The notes below the pieces were generated by a model, which saw only the letters and a list, made by a program, of their open reading frames with translations, had not been told where the DNA came from and searched no databases. A program made the position numbers and the translations under genes. 64,000 nt of DNA from Nocardia sp. BMG111209 (lineage in GTDB: Bacteria > Actinomycetota > Actinomycetes > Mycobacteriales > Mycobacteriaceae). Location of the stretch: positions 620,001 through 684,000 of the forward strand of contig NZ_KB907307.1 in the NCBI RefSeq assembly GCF_000381925.1, read 5' to 3'. Shown here in pieces: positions 25,312-33,194 of the stretch (positions are counted from its first letter, which is position 1; the number at the start of each line of letters is the position of its first letter).

Positions 25312-26322
25312 ATGCGAATGACCGGCGCTCGGTCGAGACAGTTGCATGTCGGGGTGGGCAGCGAGTTCGGTGAGCTTCGGTCGGTGGTGATGCGTTACGC
25401 GGGGCCGGTCACCCTGGATCTGTCCGGGTCGATCGATCCGGTGCTGGCGCGCCAGCACGAGACCAGCCGATGGAGACCGTATCTGCCTGACCGCGTGCGG
25501 GCGCAGCAGCACCGCTTCATCGAGCTGCTGCGCTGCCGCGGTGTGGAGGTCATACTCGCCGATCAGGCGCCGGCCTCCTATTGCCAGCACTACACCCGCG
25601 ACATCGGGTTCGTCGTCGACGATGTGTTCGTGGTGTCCCGGCTGCATTCGCGGCGCCGGCAACGGGAATTCGCTGGAATTCGGAACCTGGTGGAACGCAT
25701 CGAGCGTGCGGCCTACCTCGACGCGGGCACCATCGAGGGTGGGGACGTGATGCTGCATGACGGGCTGGTGCTGGTCGGACTCAGCGAAGAGAGCTCGCCG
25801 GCCGGGGTCGATGCGTTGCGTTACCAGCTCGACCGGCTCGGTAGCAGCCGCACCGTCCGGCCGATCCAGTTCGACTGCAGCGGCATCGTGCATCTGGACG
25901 ACCACTTCAACATCGTCGCTCCCGAAGTGGCGCTGGTGAATCCACGGGTGTTCGACGATGCTCAGATGCGGTGGTTCGCCGCGCAGTTCGACTTGATCCC
26001 GGTGACCGCCGCCGAGACGGTGGCCGTCGAAGTGAACGTCTTGGCGCTCGCCCCGGGGGTGGTGGTTGTCGCCGAGCGCAGTGAGCGCATCGCCGCGGAA
26101 CTCGACGCTCGCGGCATCGAGGTAATCCCGGTGGACTACTCCGAGGTGACCCGGATTCCCGGCGCGTTTCGCTGCTCGACGTTGCCGTTGGCACGCGCGA
26201 CCATCACCACCCCATCCTCACCGACTGGGCAGCAGCTCGAAGGCGGCCTCGGCGATTCGCCGACCGTTGACCTGGATCTGCAACCGGCCGGCGCCGGGGG
26301 AAAGTCTCCGGCTCGACGTTGA
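25312..26322 (+). CDS. Arginine deiminase / amidinohydrolase superfamily enzyme
   Basis: A 336-residue protein of the guanidine-modifying superfamily that includes arginine deiminase and dimethylarginine dimethylaminohydrolase. Visible active-site motifs are CQHYTRDIGFVVDD, GTIEGGDVMLHDG (acidic guanidine ligand), CSGIVHLDDHFNIV (catalytic His) and IPGAFRCSTLPLAR with the nucleophilic Cys288. The substrate cannot be read from sequence; free or peptide-bound arginine or a methylated guanidine are options. The last 35 codons overlap the end of the convergent AlkC gene and are probably not part of the fold. It points toward the TauD gene and is likely part of the biosynthetic locus. Confidence 0.8.
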   Translation: MRMTGARSRQLHVGVGSEFGELRSVVMRYAGPVTLDLSGSIDPVLARQHETSRWRPYLPDRVRAQQHRFIELLRCRGVEVILADQAPASYCQHYTRDIGFVVDDVFVVSRLHSRRRQREFAGIRNLVERIERAAYLDAGTIEGGDVMLHDGLVLVGLSEESSPAGVDALRYQLDRLGSSRTVRPIQFDCSGIVHLDDHFNIVAPEVALVNPRVFDDAQMRWFAAQFDLIPVTAAETVAVEVNVLALAPGVVVVAERSERIAAELDARGIEVIPVDYSEVTRIPGAFRCSTLPLARATITTPSSPTGQQLEGGLGDSPTVDLDLQPAGAGGKSPARR

Positions 26323-27354
26323 TCTCACCGGCTGGATCCTCGACACTGTGCGCGATTCGCCAGGAGCGAGCTCCACGGTGGTCCCTTTGAACACCACTTC
26401 TCCCTGCCCCGACCCGGGTCGCGGGTAGGTCAGGACATAGTCGATGAGGACCCGCTCCGTGGTGGTGCTGGTCGCGCGCAAGGTGCAGTCGACGCCCAGG
26501 CCGCCGCCGATGGCTACGGCCGCGGGGTCCAGACGCAGTTCGATCACCTCGATCGCAGGAGCGATCGAGAGCCCCAAGAATGCGAATGCACCCGGATACC
26601 CCCTTTTGACGAGTGTGCGCAACGCTTGCTTGACTATGAATTCCATTTCTTTGCGGCCCTGATTTCTCGAATCACGCCATCGCCCCAGCGTAGCCAGTAC
26701 CAGCTCGGGATCGGTAGCGGATATATCGTTCAGATGATTGGCGACAGACTGCGTCACGAATCGAGAATTGTCGGAGAATAGTTCGTCCAATATCGGTATT
26801 GCGGCATCTGCGGGCAGGGTGATGCGGGGTGACCATGGAAGTTTTGGGCGTGTCCCCTCACTTGCCAGTCGACGCACATGATAGTCGGGATCGTGACTCC
26901 ATTCCGCAACTGCCTTCATTGTCTCGGAGGGGAATGCGTTGAGAAAGTACCGAAGTGCATCTTCGGCGGTGAAGTGTTTGGTCATTTGCTTCAGCGCTGC
27001 GAGTGATGAATCAAGATTTTCACCGTTGCAGCCGTAGCGGGCGATGAAATCGGAGTACGGCGCGTAGGTGTAGAGACCGAAGTCGCTGCCGGTGAAGGTG
27101 GCATCGTCGTGCGGGGGCAGAGCGGCAACCAGGATTGATGTGGTGGCGCCGACATCATCAGGCAGGTATGCGGCTAAAGCATCTGCGACACAGGAGATTC
27201 GAGCTTTGAGCTCCAGCTGAGGGAGCTGCGCCACGACGGCCGTGACGAACCCCGCGGCATCGAAGCCGGGCTCAACGCGCGAGAGATCTTCGGCCAACGA
27301 CTCGACCCGTGTGGGGTTCATGGCAGATTGTTTCAGTGGAGTCGATTGGGTCAT
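26218..27354 (-). CDS. alkC: AlkC-type 3-methyladenine DNA glycosylase with a C-terminal Ig-like domain
   Basis: A 378-residue HEAT-like-repeat protein. The AlkC signature is clear: YFLNAFPSETMKAVAEWSHD, DYHVRRLASEGTRPKLPWSP, DNSRFVTQSVANHLNDIS and RDSRNQGRKEMEFIVKQALR. After about residue 270 a beta-rich domain follows (ATSTTTERVLIDYVLTYPRP ... TVELAPGESRTVSRI), matching the Ig-like tail known in some AlkC proteins. The enzyme removes N3-methylated bases from DNA. It is embedded between the deiminase-like and TauD-like genes, which fits a self-resistance role if the product of the locus alkylates DNA (inference). Confidence 0.85.
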   Translation of the reverse strand: MTQSTPLKQSAMNPTRVESLAEDLSRVEPGFDAAGFVTAVVAQLPQLELKARISCVADALAAYLPDDVGATTSILVAALPPHDDATFTGSDFGLYTYAPYSDFIARYGCNGENLDSSLAALKQMTKHFTAEDALRYFLNAFPSETMKAVAEWSHDPDYHVRRLASEGTRPKLPWSPRITLPADAAIPILDELFSDNSRFVTQSVANHLNDISATDPELVLATLGRWRDSRNQGRKEMEFIVKQALRTLVKRGYPGAFAFLGLSIAPAIEVIELRLDPAAVAIGGGLGVDCTLRATSTTTERVLIDYVLTYPRPGSGQGEVVFKGTTVELAPGESRTVSRIQPVRSTSSRRLSPGAGRLQIQVNGRRIAEAAFELLPSR

Positions 27355-27452
27355 ATCGAAATGATATCCTGCTCGCCCGTCGAATGTCGGAGGAACCCGC
27401 CACAAGACCAGGGGGAAGGAGGCGATCCAAGCGATCGATATTTCGCCCGATC

Positions 27453-27474
27453 GAACCCTGAATGCCCAGGGTTC
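27453..27474 (+). promoter_or_regulatory. Inverted repeat just upstream of the TauD-like gene
   Basis: GAACCCTG and CAGGGTTC form a perfect 8-bp inverted repeat with a 6-bp spacer, ending 16 bp before the GTG start at 27491. It could be an operator or a short 5' hairpin that affects initiation. Confidence 0.5.
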
Positions 27475-27490
27475 TTGCTAGAATTTTTCG

Positions 27491-28339
27491 GTGAGTCGCT
27501 ATCGCATCGACCGGTTGGCATCCACATTCGGCGCCCGGATTTCCGGAATCGATCTATCCCGCCCGCTGGAGAATTCGCTCTCCGCTGCCATTGTGAACGA
27601 TCTACTGGAACACAGGGTTCTGGTGATTCGGGATCAAACCTTGTCGCACGAGGATCACATCCGGGTCAGCAGGTTGTTCGGCGAACCGGAAGTGCATATC
27701 CAGGATCAATACACGGTGCCGGGCTTCCCTCAGATCGTGACGATCAGCAACATCCATCGCAATGGCGCGCCGATCGGGCTCTACGACGGTGACAACGAAC
27801 AGGAGTGGCACACCGACCTGTCGTTCCGGCCGGCGATGAGTGCGGTGTCGCTGCTGTACTCGGTGATCGCGCCGGAAGAGGGCGGCGAAACCCGGTTCGC
27901 CGATACGACCGCCGCGTACGATGACCTATCCGCCGAGCTGAGGGCCCGTGTCGACGGATGTGAGGCGGTGCACTCGATGGTGCATCTGTTCGAGCGCCAA
28001 GCGGCGGACAATCCCGCGAAAGTGCCGCTCACCGAGGTTCAACGGGCGCAGGTGCCCGACGTGGTGCATCCGCTGGTCCGTGAGCACCCGCAGACCGGCC
28101 GGCAGTCGTTGCTGTTGGGAGACATGATCATTCGTGGCATCGTCGGCCTCGATCAGGCCGAATCGGCAGGACTACTCGATCAGCTGCACGAACATGTCAC
28201 CAGCGAGGAGTACGTGTACTCGCACCGATGGGCAGCGGGTGATCTGGTGATCTGGGACAACCGGGCCACGATGCACACCGCATCCCCCTGTGATCACACC
28301 CGCCACCAGCGACTTCTCTATCGCACAACGGTCATGTGA
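27491..28339 (+). CDS. TauD/TfdA-type Fe(II)/2-oxoglutarate dioxygenase
   Basis: A 282-residue enzyme of the TauD family (FGARISGIDLSRPLE at the N-terminus). The iron-binding facial triad is His107-x-Asp109 in QEWHTDLSF and His262 in RATMHTASP. Arg278 in LLYRTTVM is placed to bind 2-oxoglutarate. Family members hydroxylate, desaturate or demethylate small molecules or carrier-bound amino acids. The start is GTG 27491. It is divergent from alkC and convergent with the GFA gene, so it has its own promoter. Its substrate is unknown; a role in tailoring the peptide or an amino-acid building block is inferred from position. Confidence 0.85.
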   Translation: MSRYRIDRLASTFGARISGIDLSRPLENSLSAAIVNDLLEHRVLVIRDQTLSHEDHIRVSRLFGEPEVHIQDQYTVPGFPQIVTISNIHRNGAPIGLYDGDNEQEWHTDLSFRPAMSAVSLLYSVIAPEEGGETRFADTTAAYDDLSAELRARVDGCEAVHSMVHLFERQAADNPAKVPLTEVQRAQVPDVVHPLVREHPQTGRQSLLLGDMIIRGIVGLDQAESAGLLDQLHEHVTSEEYVYSHRWAAGDLVIWDNRATMHTASPCDHTRHQRLLYRTTVM

Positions 28340-28393
28340 ACCCGGCGGCCGCGCCGAACACTGCTGCTCGGCGTGGCCGCCGTTCGGGCACGG

Positions 28394-28777
28394 TCAGGCG
28401 CCGGCGTCGACGGTTTCGATGACCGGCAGCCACTTCACGGCGTTGTCCTTGCAGGACTGGTGTACCGGGGTCAGGCCGGTGTGGTCGTCGAGGGCCATCA
28501 TCGTGATGCCCATGGCGTCGCCGTCCTCGTCGAGTGCGGCGACGAACGACCCGCAGTCGGGGCAGAACCCGCGCTTGGTCGTGGGCCAGGTGTGGAACCA
28601 GGTCGGCTCGCCACCGTCGCCGGTCCAGGCGAACGTGGCGAGCGGGAAATCGACCCAGGCCGCGACCGGACCACCGGCCAGCTTCTGGCAGTGCGGACAT
28701 GAGCACAGATGTGGCCAGTTCGCGTCGCCCTCGGCGCGGAACCGGATCCGCCCGCACAGACAGCCGCCTTCATACAT
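28394..28777 (-). CDS. GFA / CENP-V domain protein
   Basis: A 127-residue zinc protein of the GFA family. The Cys ligands are seen in GGCLCGRIRF, CSCPHCQKLAGGP and GFCPDCGSFVAA. Members are related to S-(hydroxymethyl)glutathione synthase, but most have no proven activity. It lies 144 bp downstream of the synthetase-like gene in the same direction. The intergenic sequence is also found, decayed, at 43708-43955. A link to formaldehyde from oxidative demethylation by neighbouring oxygenases is possible but speculative. Confidence 0.8.
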   Translation of the reverse strand: MYEGGCLCGRIRFRAEGDANWPHLCSCPHCQKLAGGPVAAWVDFPLATFAWTGDGGEPTWFHTWPTTKRGFCPDCGSFVAALDEDGDAMGITMMALDDHTGLTPVHQSCKDNAVKWLPVIETVDAGA

Positions 28778-28921
28778 CGACGTTCACCTTTCTCTATTCG
28801 AAACTCGTTGTCGACAAGTCGTTTTGGTGCACGCAGCGGTGACTGCTCGCCACCGCCCGGCCAGCCTAGAGCAGGGCGCCCGGTCGATCGCGGACGTGAC
28901 AGGTGTGCCGGTGCCGTGGTT

Positions 28922-29836
28922 TCAGAACATCGCGGACTGGCGGAACCGGCGGATGTCGGTGACCCCGGTGGCCGCCATGCAGAGCCGTTCGATCCCGATG
29001 CCGAGGCCGACACTGTGCACGGGTACGGCACCAGCGAGGATGGCTTTCTGCACCAGCGACTGCTCCAGATTGTAGAGGCCGATCGCGTTGGCGCGGTGGA
29101 TGAATGCTTCGGCGTCGGTCTCGTCTTCGTAGCCGTGGACGACCTCGATGCCGTCGATGAACACCTCGAACCGGTTGAGCACTGCCGCGGTGCCTTCGCG
29201 TAGTTTCGCGCACGGCTCGTTGCCGCCGAGGGGCATGTCGACCAGGAACAGCACGGTCCCGACGCTGTGTGGCTCCAGCTCGGCCGCTGTGTAAGCGTCG
29301 AGCAGGTCGTGAAGCGGCATATCGGCCGGCTTGTCGAGGTGGTGTGCGAGGGTGCCGGTGTGCGGGTCCAGGGTCTCGCGGGTGAGGTCGACCCCAAGGG
29401 TTGCGTCGAGGTGGTCGGCGACCGAGATCCGCCTCGGCTCGCCGGGATGTGCAAGGCGGACAAGACTTTCGGCGAGCTCGATGAGGTAGTCATAGCTCGA
29501 CTCGGCGGCGTACAGGTCGAGCATCTGGAATTCGGACAAGTGGGTGGCGTCGGCCGGATCATTGCGGAAGCAGGTGCCGATCTCGAAGACCCTAGGTCTG
29601 TACCCGAGCTGGTAGCGCAACGCAGGGCCGATCATGCTACGCAGCCAGCCGTCGCGGCCGCCCACGACGGCGCGGGCGCGTTTGCCGGTCATGTCGTCGG
29701 CCTGCCGGAATGTCGGCGTGCTGACCTCGGCGAAACCCTGCCCCCGCAGGAAAACCCGAATCTTGTGCAGCAGATCGGATTTGACGTCGATGGCTTCGGG
29801 TGCGGACAGCGTCACCGTGGTTGTAACGCGGCTCAT
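28922..29836 (-). CDS. Stand-alone class II aminoacyl-tRNA-synthetase-like enzyme (LysRS/EpmA type)
   Basis: A 304-residue catalytic core of a class II synthetase. Motif 1 lies near VSTPTFR. Motif 2 is RPRVFEIGTCFRNDPADATH followed by LSEFQMLDLYAA, and motif 3 is VHSVGLGIGIERLCM. The N-terminal OB-fold anticodon domain of LysRS is absent, as in EpmA/PoxA, which attaches beta-lysine to a protein. It overlaps the amidinotransferase gene by 4 bp (ATGA), so it is coupled to the operon. It could activate an amino acid as an adenylate and ligate it to the precursor peptide or a small acceptor (inference). A decayed copy of its 3' end lies at about 43850-43955. Confidence 0.8.
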   Translation of the reverse strand: MSRVTTTVTLSAPEAIDVKSDLLHKIRVFLRGQGFAEVSTPTFRQADDMTGKRARAVVGGRDGWLRSMIGPALRYQLGYRPRVFEIGTCFRNDPADATHLSEFQMLDLYAAESSYDYLIELAESLVRLAHPGEPRRISVADHLDATLGVDLTRETLDPHTGTLAHHLDKPADMPLHDLLDAYTAAELEPHSVGTVLFLVDMPLGGNEPCAKLREGTAAVLNRFEVFIDGIEVVHGYEDETDAEAFIHRANAIGLYNLEQSLVQKAILAGAVPVHSVGLGIGIERLCMAATGVTDIRRFRQSAMF

Positions 29837-30936
29837 CCGAGGTAGTCCTCGGGCCCGCCGGCACGCACCGTGTCGAGGGTGAAGCAGTGGAAGCCGCCGC
29901 CGAACAGGCGGCGGTGACGATGCTGCACCGGAATGACCGTGAGGCCCTTCTTCTCCAGGGTGCGCATCAGGTCCGGGCACAAACTGTTGACGATGACGGT
30001 GTCTTCGTCGACGGACAGGACGTTGATGTCGATGTGGCGGCTGGTCAGGTTGAACCCGAACTCGCTGTAGTCGGGGAAGGCGTCCTCGCCCTGCTCCGGC
30101 GGCACGACGATGTCCCAGCTGTGCAGCGGTTCGGGCAGCGCCTCGAGGTATTCGGCGGAGCGCAGCATCAGCAGGCCGGGCCGCAGGGGCACCACGATGG
30201 AATCGATGTGGCTGTCGGCGATGGCGTCGAGCCGGTGGAAGCGCAGTGCGGGGAAGGCTCGGCGCAGCCAGGTGTAGCCGAGTTCGTGATTGGTGTTGGC
30301 GACGTTGACCAGGACATCGCGGCCCAGACGGATGCACTGGGCGCCGTCGAAGATCAGTTCGTGCCCGAGTCCGGGCAGGACGCGGGTGTCGGTGTCATCG
30401 AGGATCGGCGCCAGGTCGATGTCCTGACCGTCGAAATAGCTGGGGTCCAGCGACCTGCGCGCCAACGCCGGCCGCGGCATCGACATCCACCCCGAGCCCG
30501 CGTTCAGATATCGGTAGAAGTGCGGTTTGAGGTAGTCGTTCTCGAACAACCTGCCGCGAATGTGCGGGGCCGTCTCCACAATGGAGTCACCGAGGATGAT
30601 CGTCTGGTCACGAACGTTCAGCGGCGGCGTTTCACGTGCCGACCACCACGGCGAGCAGATCAGAGTGCGTTCGATGATCGGCTCGGGGCGCAGAACCTGC
30701 ACTCCGGCCTCGGCGAGAGTGATGCAGAAGCCTTCGACGTCCTCTTCGAGCTCATTGACCAGGCGTGCCGGGATCGCCAGCTCCCGGCCTCCGGTAACGG
30801 CGGTGGGAGTGACGTTGTCGAGGTAGAACAGGCGGAAGCTCGAATCCGCATCGTGGGAGGTGTAGCTGTGGGGATCGCCGACGATCACCTGACGCAGCGC
30901 GGTGAACTCGTCATAGCTGTTGACTGGCAAAGACAT
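29833..30936 (-). CDS. Arginine:glycine amidinotransferase homologue
   Basis: A 367-residue protein of the AGAT family. It starts with MSLPVNSYDEFTALRQVIVGDPH. It has the conserved blocks PRPALARRSLDP, GHELIFDGAQCIRLG, ADSHIDSIVVPLRPG (catalytic His) and LFGGGFHCFTLDTVR with the nucleophile Cys351. Family enzymes move the amidino group of arginine to an amine (glycine, lysine, scyllo-inosamine and others), releasing ornithine. The acceptor here is unknown; Lys residues of the precursor peptide or an Arg-to-Orn conversion are possible. It follows the desaturase by 44 bp with an AGGA site and overlaps the synthetase-like gene. Confidence 0.88.
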   Translation of the reverse strand: MSLPVNSYDEFTALRQVIVGDPHSYTSHDADSSFRLFYLDNVTPTAVTGGRELAIPARLVNELEEDVEGFCITLAEAGVQVLRPEPIIERTLICSPWWSARETPPLNVRDQTIILGDSIVETAPHIRGRLFENDYLKPHFYRYLNAGSGWMSMPRPALARRSLDPSYFDGQDIDLAPILDDTDTRVLPGLGHELIFDGAQCIRLGRDVLVNVANTNHELGYTWLRRAFPALRFHRLDAIADSHIDSIVVPLRPGLLMLRSAEYLEALPEPLHSWDIVVPPEQGEDAFPDYSEFGFNLTSRHIDINVLSVDEDTVIVNSLCPDLMRTLEKKGLTVIPVQHRHRRLFGGGFHCFTLDTVRAGGPEDYLG

Positions 30937-30980
30937 TCGGATCCTGTTCGTGTCGTCGCCGCGGCTGCACGCGCGGGAAG

Positions 30981-32012
30981 TCAGGTGTTGGGCCGGCGTT
31001 CGGCGAGTTGGAGATGCAGCGCGCCCACGATGTCGTCGAGCACGCACGGAATATCCGGGGTCGCGCGGCGGCGGAAGAAGTACCCCGAGCACCAGGGCAC
31101 CTCGTCCCAGCGGGGGTAGTTCTCGCGCAGGACGGCGGCGGCATCTGGCAGCCGGCGCCAGCCGATGTTGGGAAACCAGTGGTGGATCGGGTGGTACATG
31201 TCGTCGTTGTGGCCGCCGAGCAGGTGCCGGGTCAGCACATGCGAGGTCCAGCCGCGGGTCTGGCTGATGACGTCGCTGTTGTGGATCAGGCCGGCATGGT
31301 TGCCCAGGTCGGTCAACCAGGTCACGATGGGGCGCACCACGATCAGCGGCAGCGCCCAGTACAACGCGAAGTCGCCGCCGTGTCCGAGCGCGGTAGCGGA
31401 TGCCATGGCCGCGGCCCAGACCGCCCACCGGGCACCACCTGCTTTCCAGCTCTCGTCGCCCGATTTGCCCACCAGGGTCACGAGACCGGATTTGGGCAGC
31501 TGCCACAGCGCGTTGCCGATGATGACGTGGAAGACGAACGCCTTCTTGTCCGGCCACGCGGAGTGGGCGCGGCGGGAGATATAGGAGCGCAGCATCGGAT
31601 CGTCGGGGCTGCCGAGCTTGGCGTGGTGGATCCGGTGCGACCGCCGATAAGGGGTGAACGGCTCACCCAGTGCGACGCAATTCAGATGCCCGATGATCGT
31701 GTTTGCGCGGCGGGAGCGAGTGAGCTTGGTGTGGATCGCCTCGTGGGTCAGGTTCGACAGCTGCCGTTGCCGGATCCCGATGTAGATCACGCACGCCACG
31801 GTCATGATCGGGTGGCCGACGATGATGCCGACGGCGGCGGCGAAGGTGGCCGCGAGGTAATCCCGGGCCAGATCGAGAGGGCCTTCTGCGCAGCCGCGGA
31901 CGCACAGGGCGTCCATGCGCGTGATCAGCTCGGGGCCGAAGGCGCGGCGAACCGGACCGGATGCACCCGCTGACGGACGTCGCTGGCTGGACTCGCGCAC
32001 CGTGATGGTCAT
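30981..32012 (-). CDS. Membrane fatty-acid-desaturase-type di-iron enzyme
   Basis: A 343-residue integral membrane protein with the three histidine boxes of the family: HEAIH, HRIHH and HPIHH, plus extra His in LTDLGNHAGLIHNSD and RHLLGGHNDD. Hydrophobic segments lie near LAATFAAAVGIIVGHPIMTV and FALYWALPLIVVRPIVTWL. Such enzymes desaturate or hydroxylate lipids; a few act on other substrates. It is the gene right after the precursor peptide. The ATG at 32012 has GGAG 9 nt upstream. Possible roles are making a modified acyl chain or acting on a membrane-bound peptide. Confidence 0.85.
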   Translation of the reverse strand: MTITVRESSQRRPSAGASGPVRRAFGPELITRMDALCVRGCAEGPLDLARDYLAATFAAAVGIIVGHPIMTVACVIYIGIRQRQLSNLTHEAIHTKLTRSRRANTIIGHLNCVALGEPFTPYRRSHRIHHAKLGSPDDPMLRSYISRRAHSAWPDKKAFVFHVIIGNALWQLPKSGLVTLVGKSGDESWKAGGARWAVWAAAMASATALGHGGDFALYWALPLIVVRPIVTWLTDLGNHAGLIHNSDVISQTRGWTSHVLTRHLLGGHNDDMYHPIHHWFPNIGWRRLPDAAAVLRENYPRWDEVPWCSGYFFRRRATPDIPCVLDDIVGALHLQLAERRPNT

Positions 32013-32162
32013 TGCTGTTCTCCACGCTGAGGTCGGGACGAGACCTGGCAGCCGTTGTCGGGTGGCTCGAGCGCGAACTGGCGGCCTCGATCGGAGTCGG
32101 AATGCATGCGGGTGCGAGGCCACGAAGCGGCAGGGGTGCGCGCCGTTGCGCGGCCCCGCACG

Positions 32163-32175
32163 GGGACTATGTCCC
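32163..32175 (-). terminator. Small hairpin directly after the precursor gene
   Basis: GGGAC-TAT-GTCCC lies 5 bp past the precursor stop codon. It could be an attenuator that leaves the precursor mRNA more abundant than that of the downstream enzymes. The stem is only 5 bp, so this is tentative. Confidence 0.35.
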
Positions 32176-32180
32176 GGACA

Positions 32181-32333
32181 TCAGGCGGCCGGGCGCACCC
32201 CTGCCTCGAGGGCGTCCGGCCGGACACCGGCCTTCAGACCGGCGTCGGGGCGCACCCCGAACTCGAGAGCGTCGGGGCGGACACCGGCCTTGAGGTCGGC
32301 GTCGGGACGGACACCGCTCTTGAGCATCGACAT
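32181..32333 (-). CDS. Putative RiPP precursor made of five GVRPDA-type repeats
   Basis: A 50-residue peptide with ATG at 32333 and TGA at 32181. AGAAGGAG lies 8 nt upstream of the ATG, one of the clearest ribosome sites in the window. After MSM, the whole chain is five units of the form L(K/E)xGVRPDA(x), starting with residues LKSGVRPDAD, LKAGVRPDA, LEFGVRPDAG, LKAGVRPDA and LEAGVRPAA. The invariant core is Gly-Val-Arg-Pro, spaced 10, 9, 10 and 9 residues; the last unit lacks Asp. There is no Cys or aromatic residue except one Phe, and no separate leader. It lies 36 bp after the di-iron oxidase gene and upstream of the desaturase on the same strand. Function as a modified peptide precursor is inferred. 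Confidence 0.75.
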   Translation of the reverse strand: MSMLKSGVRPDADLKAGVRPDALEFGVRPDAGLKAGVRPDALEAGVRPAA

Positions 32334-32369
32334 GGTGATTTCTCCTTCTTTGATGGGTTACTGCGGGAA

Positions 32370-33194
32370 TCAGGAGAGGGCGGTGGAGCGGACGGCCAGC
32401 TGCGACCACCACACCGTCATGCCCTCGAGGATCTGGAGCCAGCCGTCGACGATCTGCGGAAGGTCCAGGCCGAACAACTGGTATTCGCGGATGAACCTGG
32501 CGATGCCTTCGAGGTGGGCCCCTTCGACGCTGAGGCCGGCCACGGCCGCGGCTTCGTGGCCTTCATCCAGGTGCAGCGAGTAGTAGTAGTCCAGGTTCGG
32601 CAGCTTCGCGCCGGCGCCGACGGTGAGTTCGGCGTAGCGGTCGGTGATGGCGCGCAGCAGCACGGTTTCGTCGATCGCGACGCCTTCGGTGGCGTAGTAG
32701 CCACCGCATATCCGGCTCTGCGACGAGCCGATGACCAGCCAATCGTGCAACGACACCAGGGTCAGCGTCTCCGGTGCAGGCACATGTCCGACGACCAGCA
32801 GCCCCAGATCGGCCAACAGCGCGCCGGAATAGAGGGTGTAGTGCGCGGGCACCTTGCCGCGCTCGCCGCCCTCTTCGAGGTGGTTGCGGCGGAACTCGTG
32901 CGCCAGCTCCATACACGCGTCTTGGACCGTGTCAGCGGCCCGGCGCAGGAAATCGCTGTTGTAGCGCGCGAAAACCGACAGCTCGCGGATGTAGAGGGCG
33001 GCTTGCTCTGCGGTCAGTGTCGCCGGGGACACCTCGACGGTGATCTGCTCGAACAGTGCGGCCACCATCGGCGCCATGTGCTTGTCGACCAGGTCGTTGC
33101 CGCTGCCCTCGAATTTGTTGAGCAGGACATTGGTAATGACGGTGTTGGTCTCGGGATGCTCGACGAGATAGTGGGCGACTTTCGAGCCGGTCAT
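32370..33194 (-). CDS. Haem-oxygenase-like di-iron oxidase (HDO superfamily)
   Basis: A 274-residue helical protein of the TenA / iron-containing redox enzyme type. Candidate iron ligands are the Glu and His residues in ELAHEFRRNHLEEGGERG and VPAHYTLY, and His208-x-Asp210-x2-His213 in YSLHLDEGHEAAAV. Characterised relatives (UndA, BesC, the SznF central domain) use di-iron and oxygen for N-hydroxylation, C-C cleavage or desaturation. The start overlaps the JmjC stop by 4 bp (ATGA), so the two oxygenases are made together, and the precursor gene follows directly. N- or C-oxidation of the repeated Arg residues is a plausible but unproven role. Confidence 0.75.
   Translation of the reverse strand: MTGSKVAHYLVEHPETNTVITNVLLNKFEGSGNDLVDKHMAPMVAALFEQITVEVSPATLTAEQAALYIRELSVFARYNSDFLRRAADTVQDACMELAHEFRRNHLEEGGERGKVPAHYTLYSGALLADLGLLVVGHVPAPETLTLVSLHDWLVIGSSQSRICGGYYATEGVAIDETVLLRAITDRYAELTVGAGAKLPNLDYYYSLHLDEGHEAAAVAGLSVEGAHLEGIARFIREYQLFGLDLPQIVDGWLQILEGMTVWWSQLAVRSTALS

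Noticed and set aside
32009..32107. A 32-codon frame (MHSDSDRGRQF...) between the precursor and the desaturase, ending in an ATGA overlap
   Set aside because: No ribosome site and no repeat or composition link to the precursor; the overlap with the desaturase start may be chance. Worth a glance in homologues.
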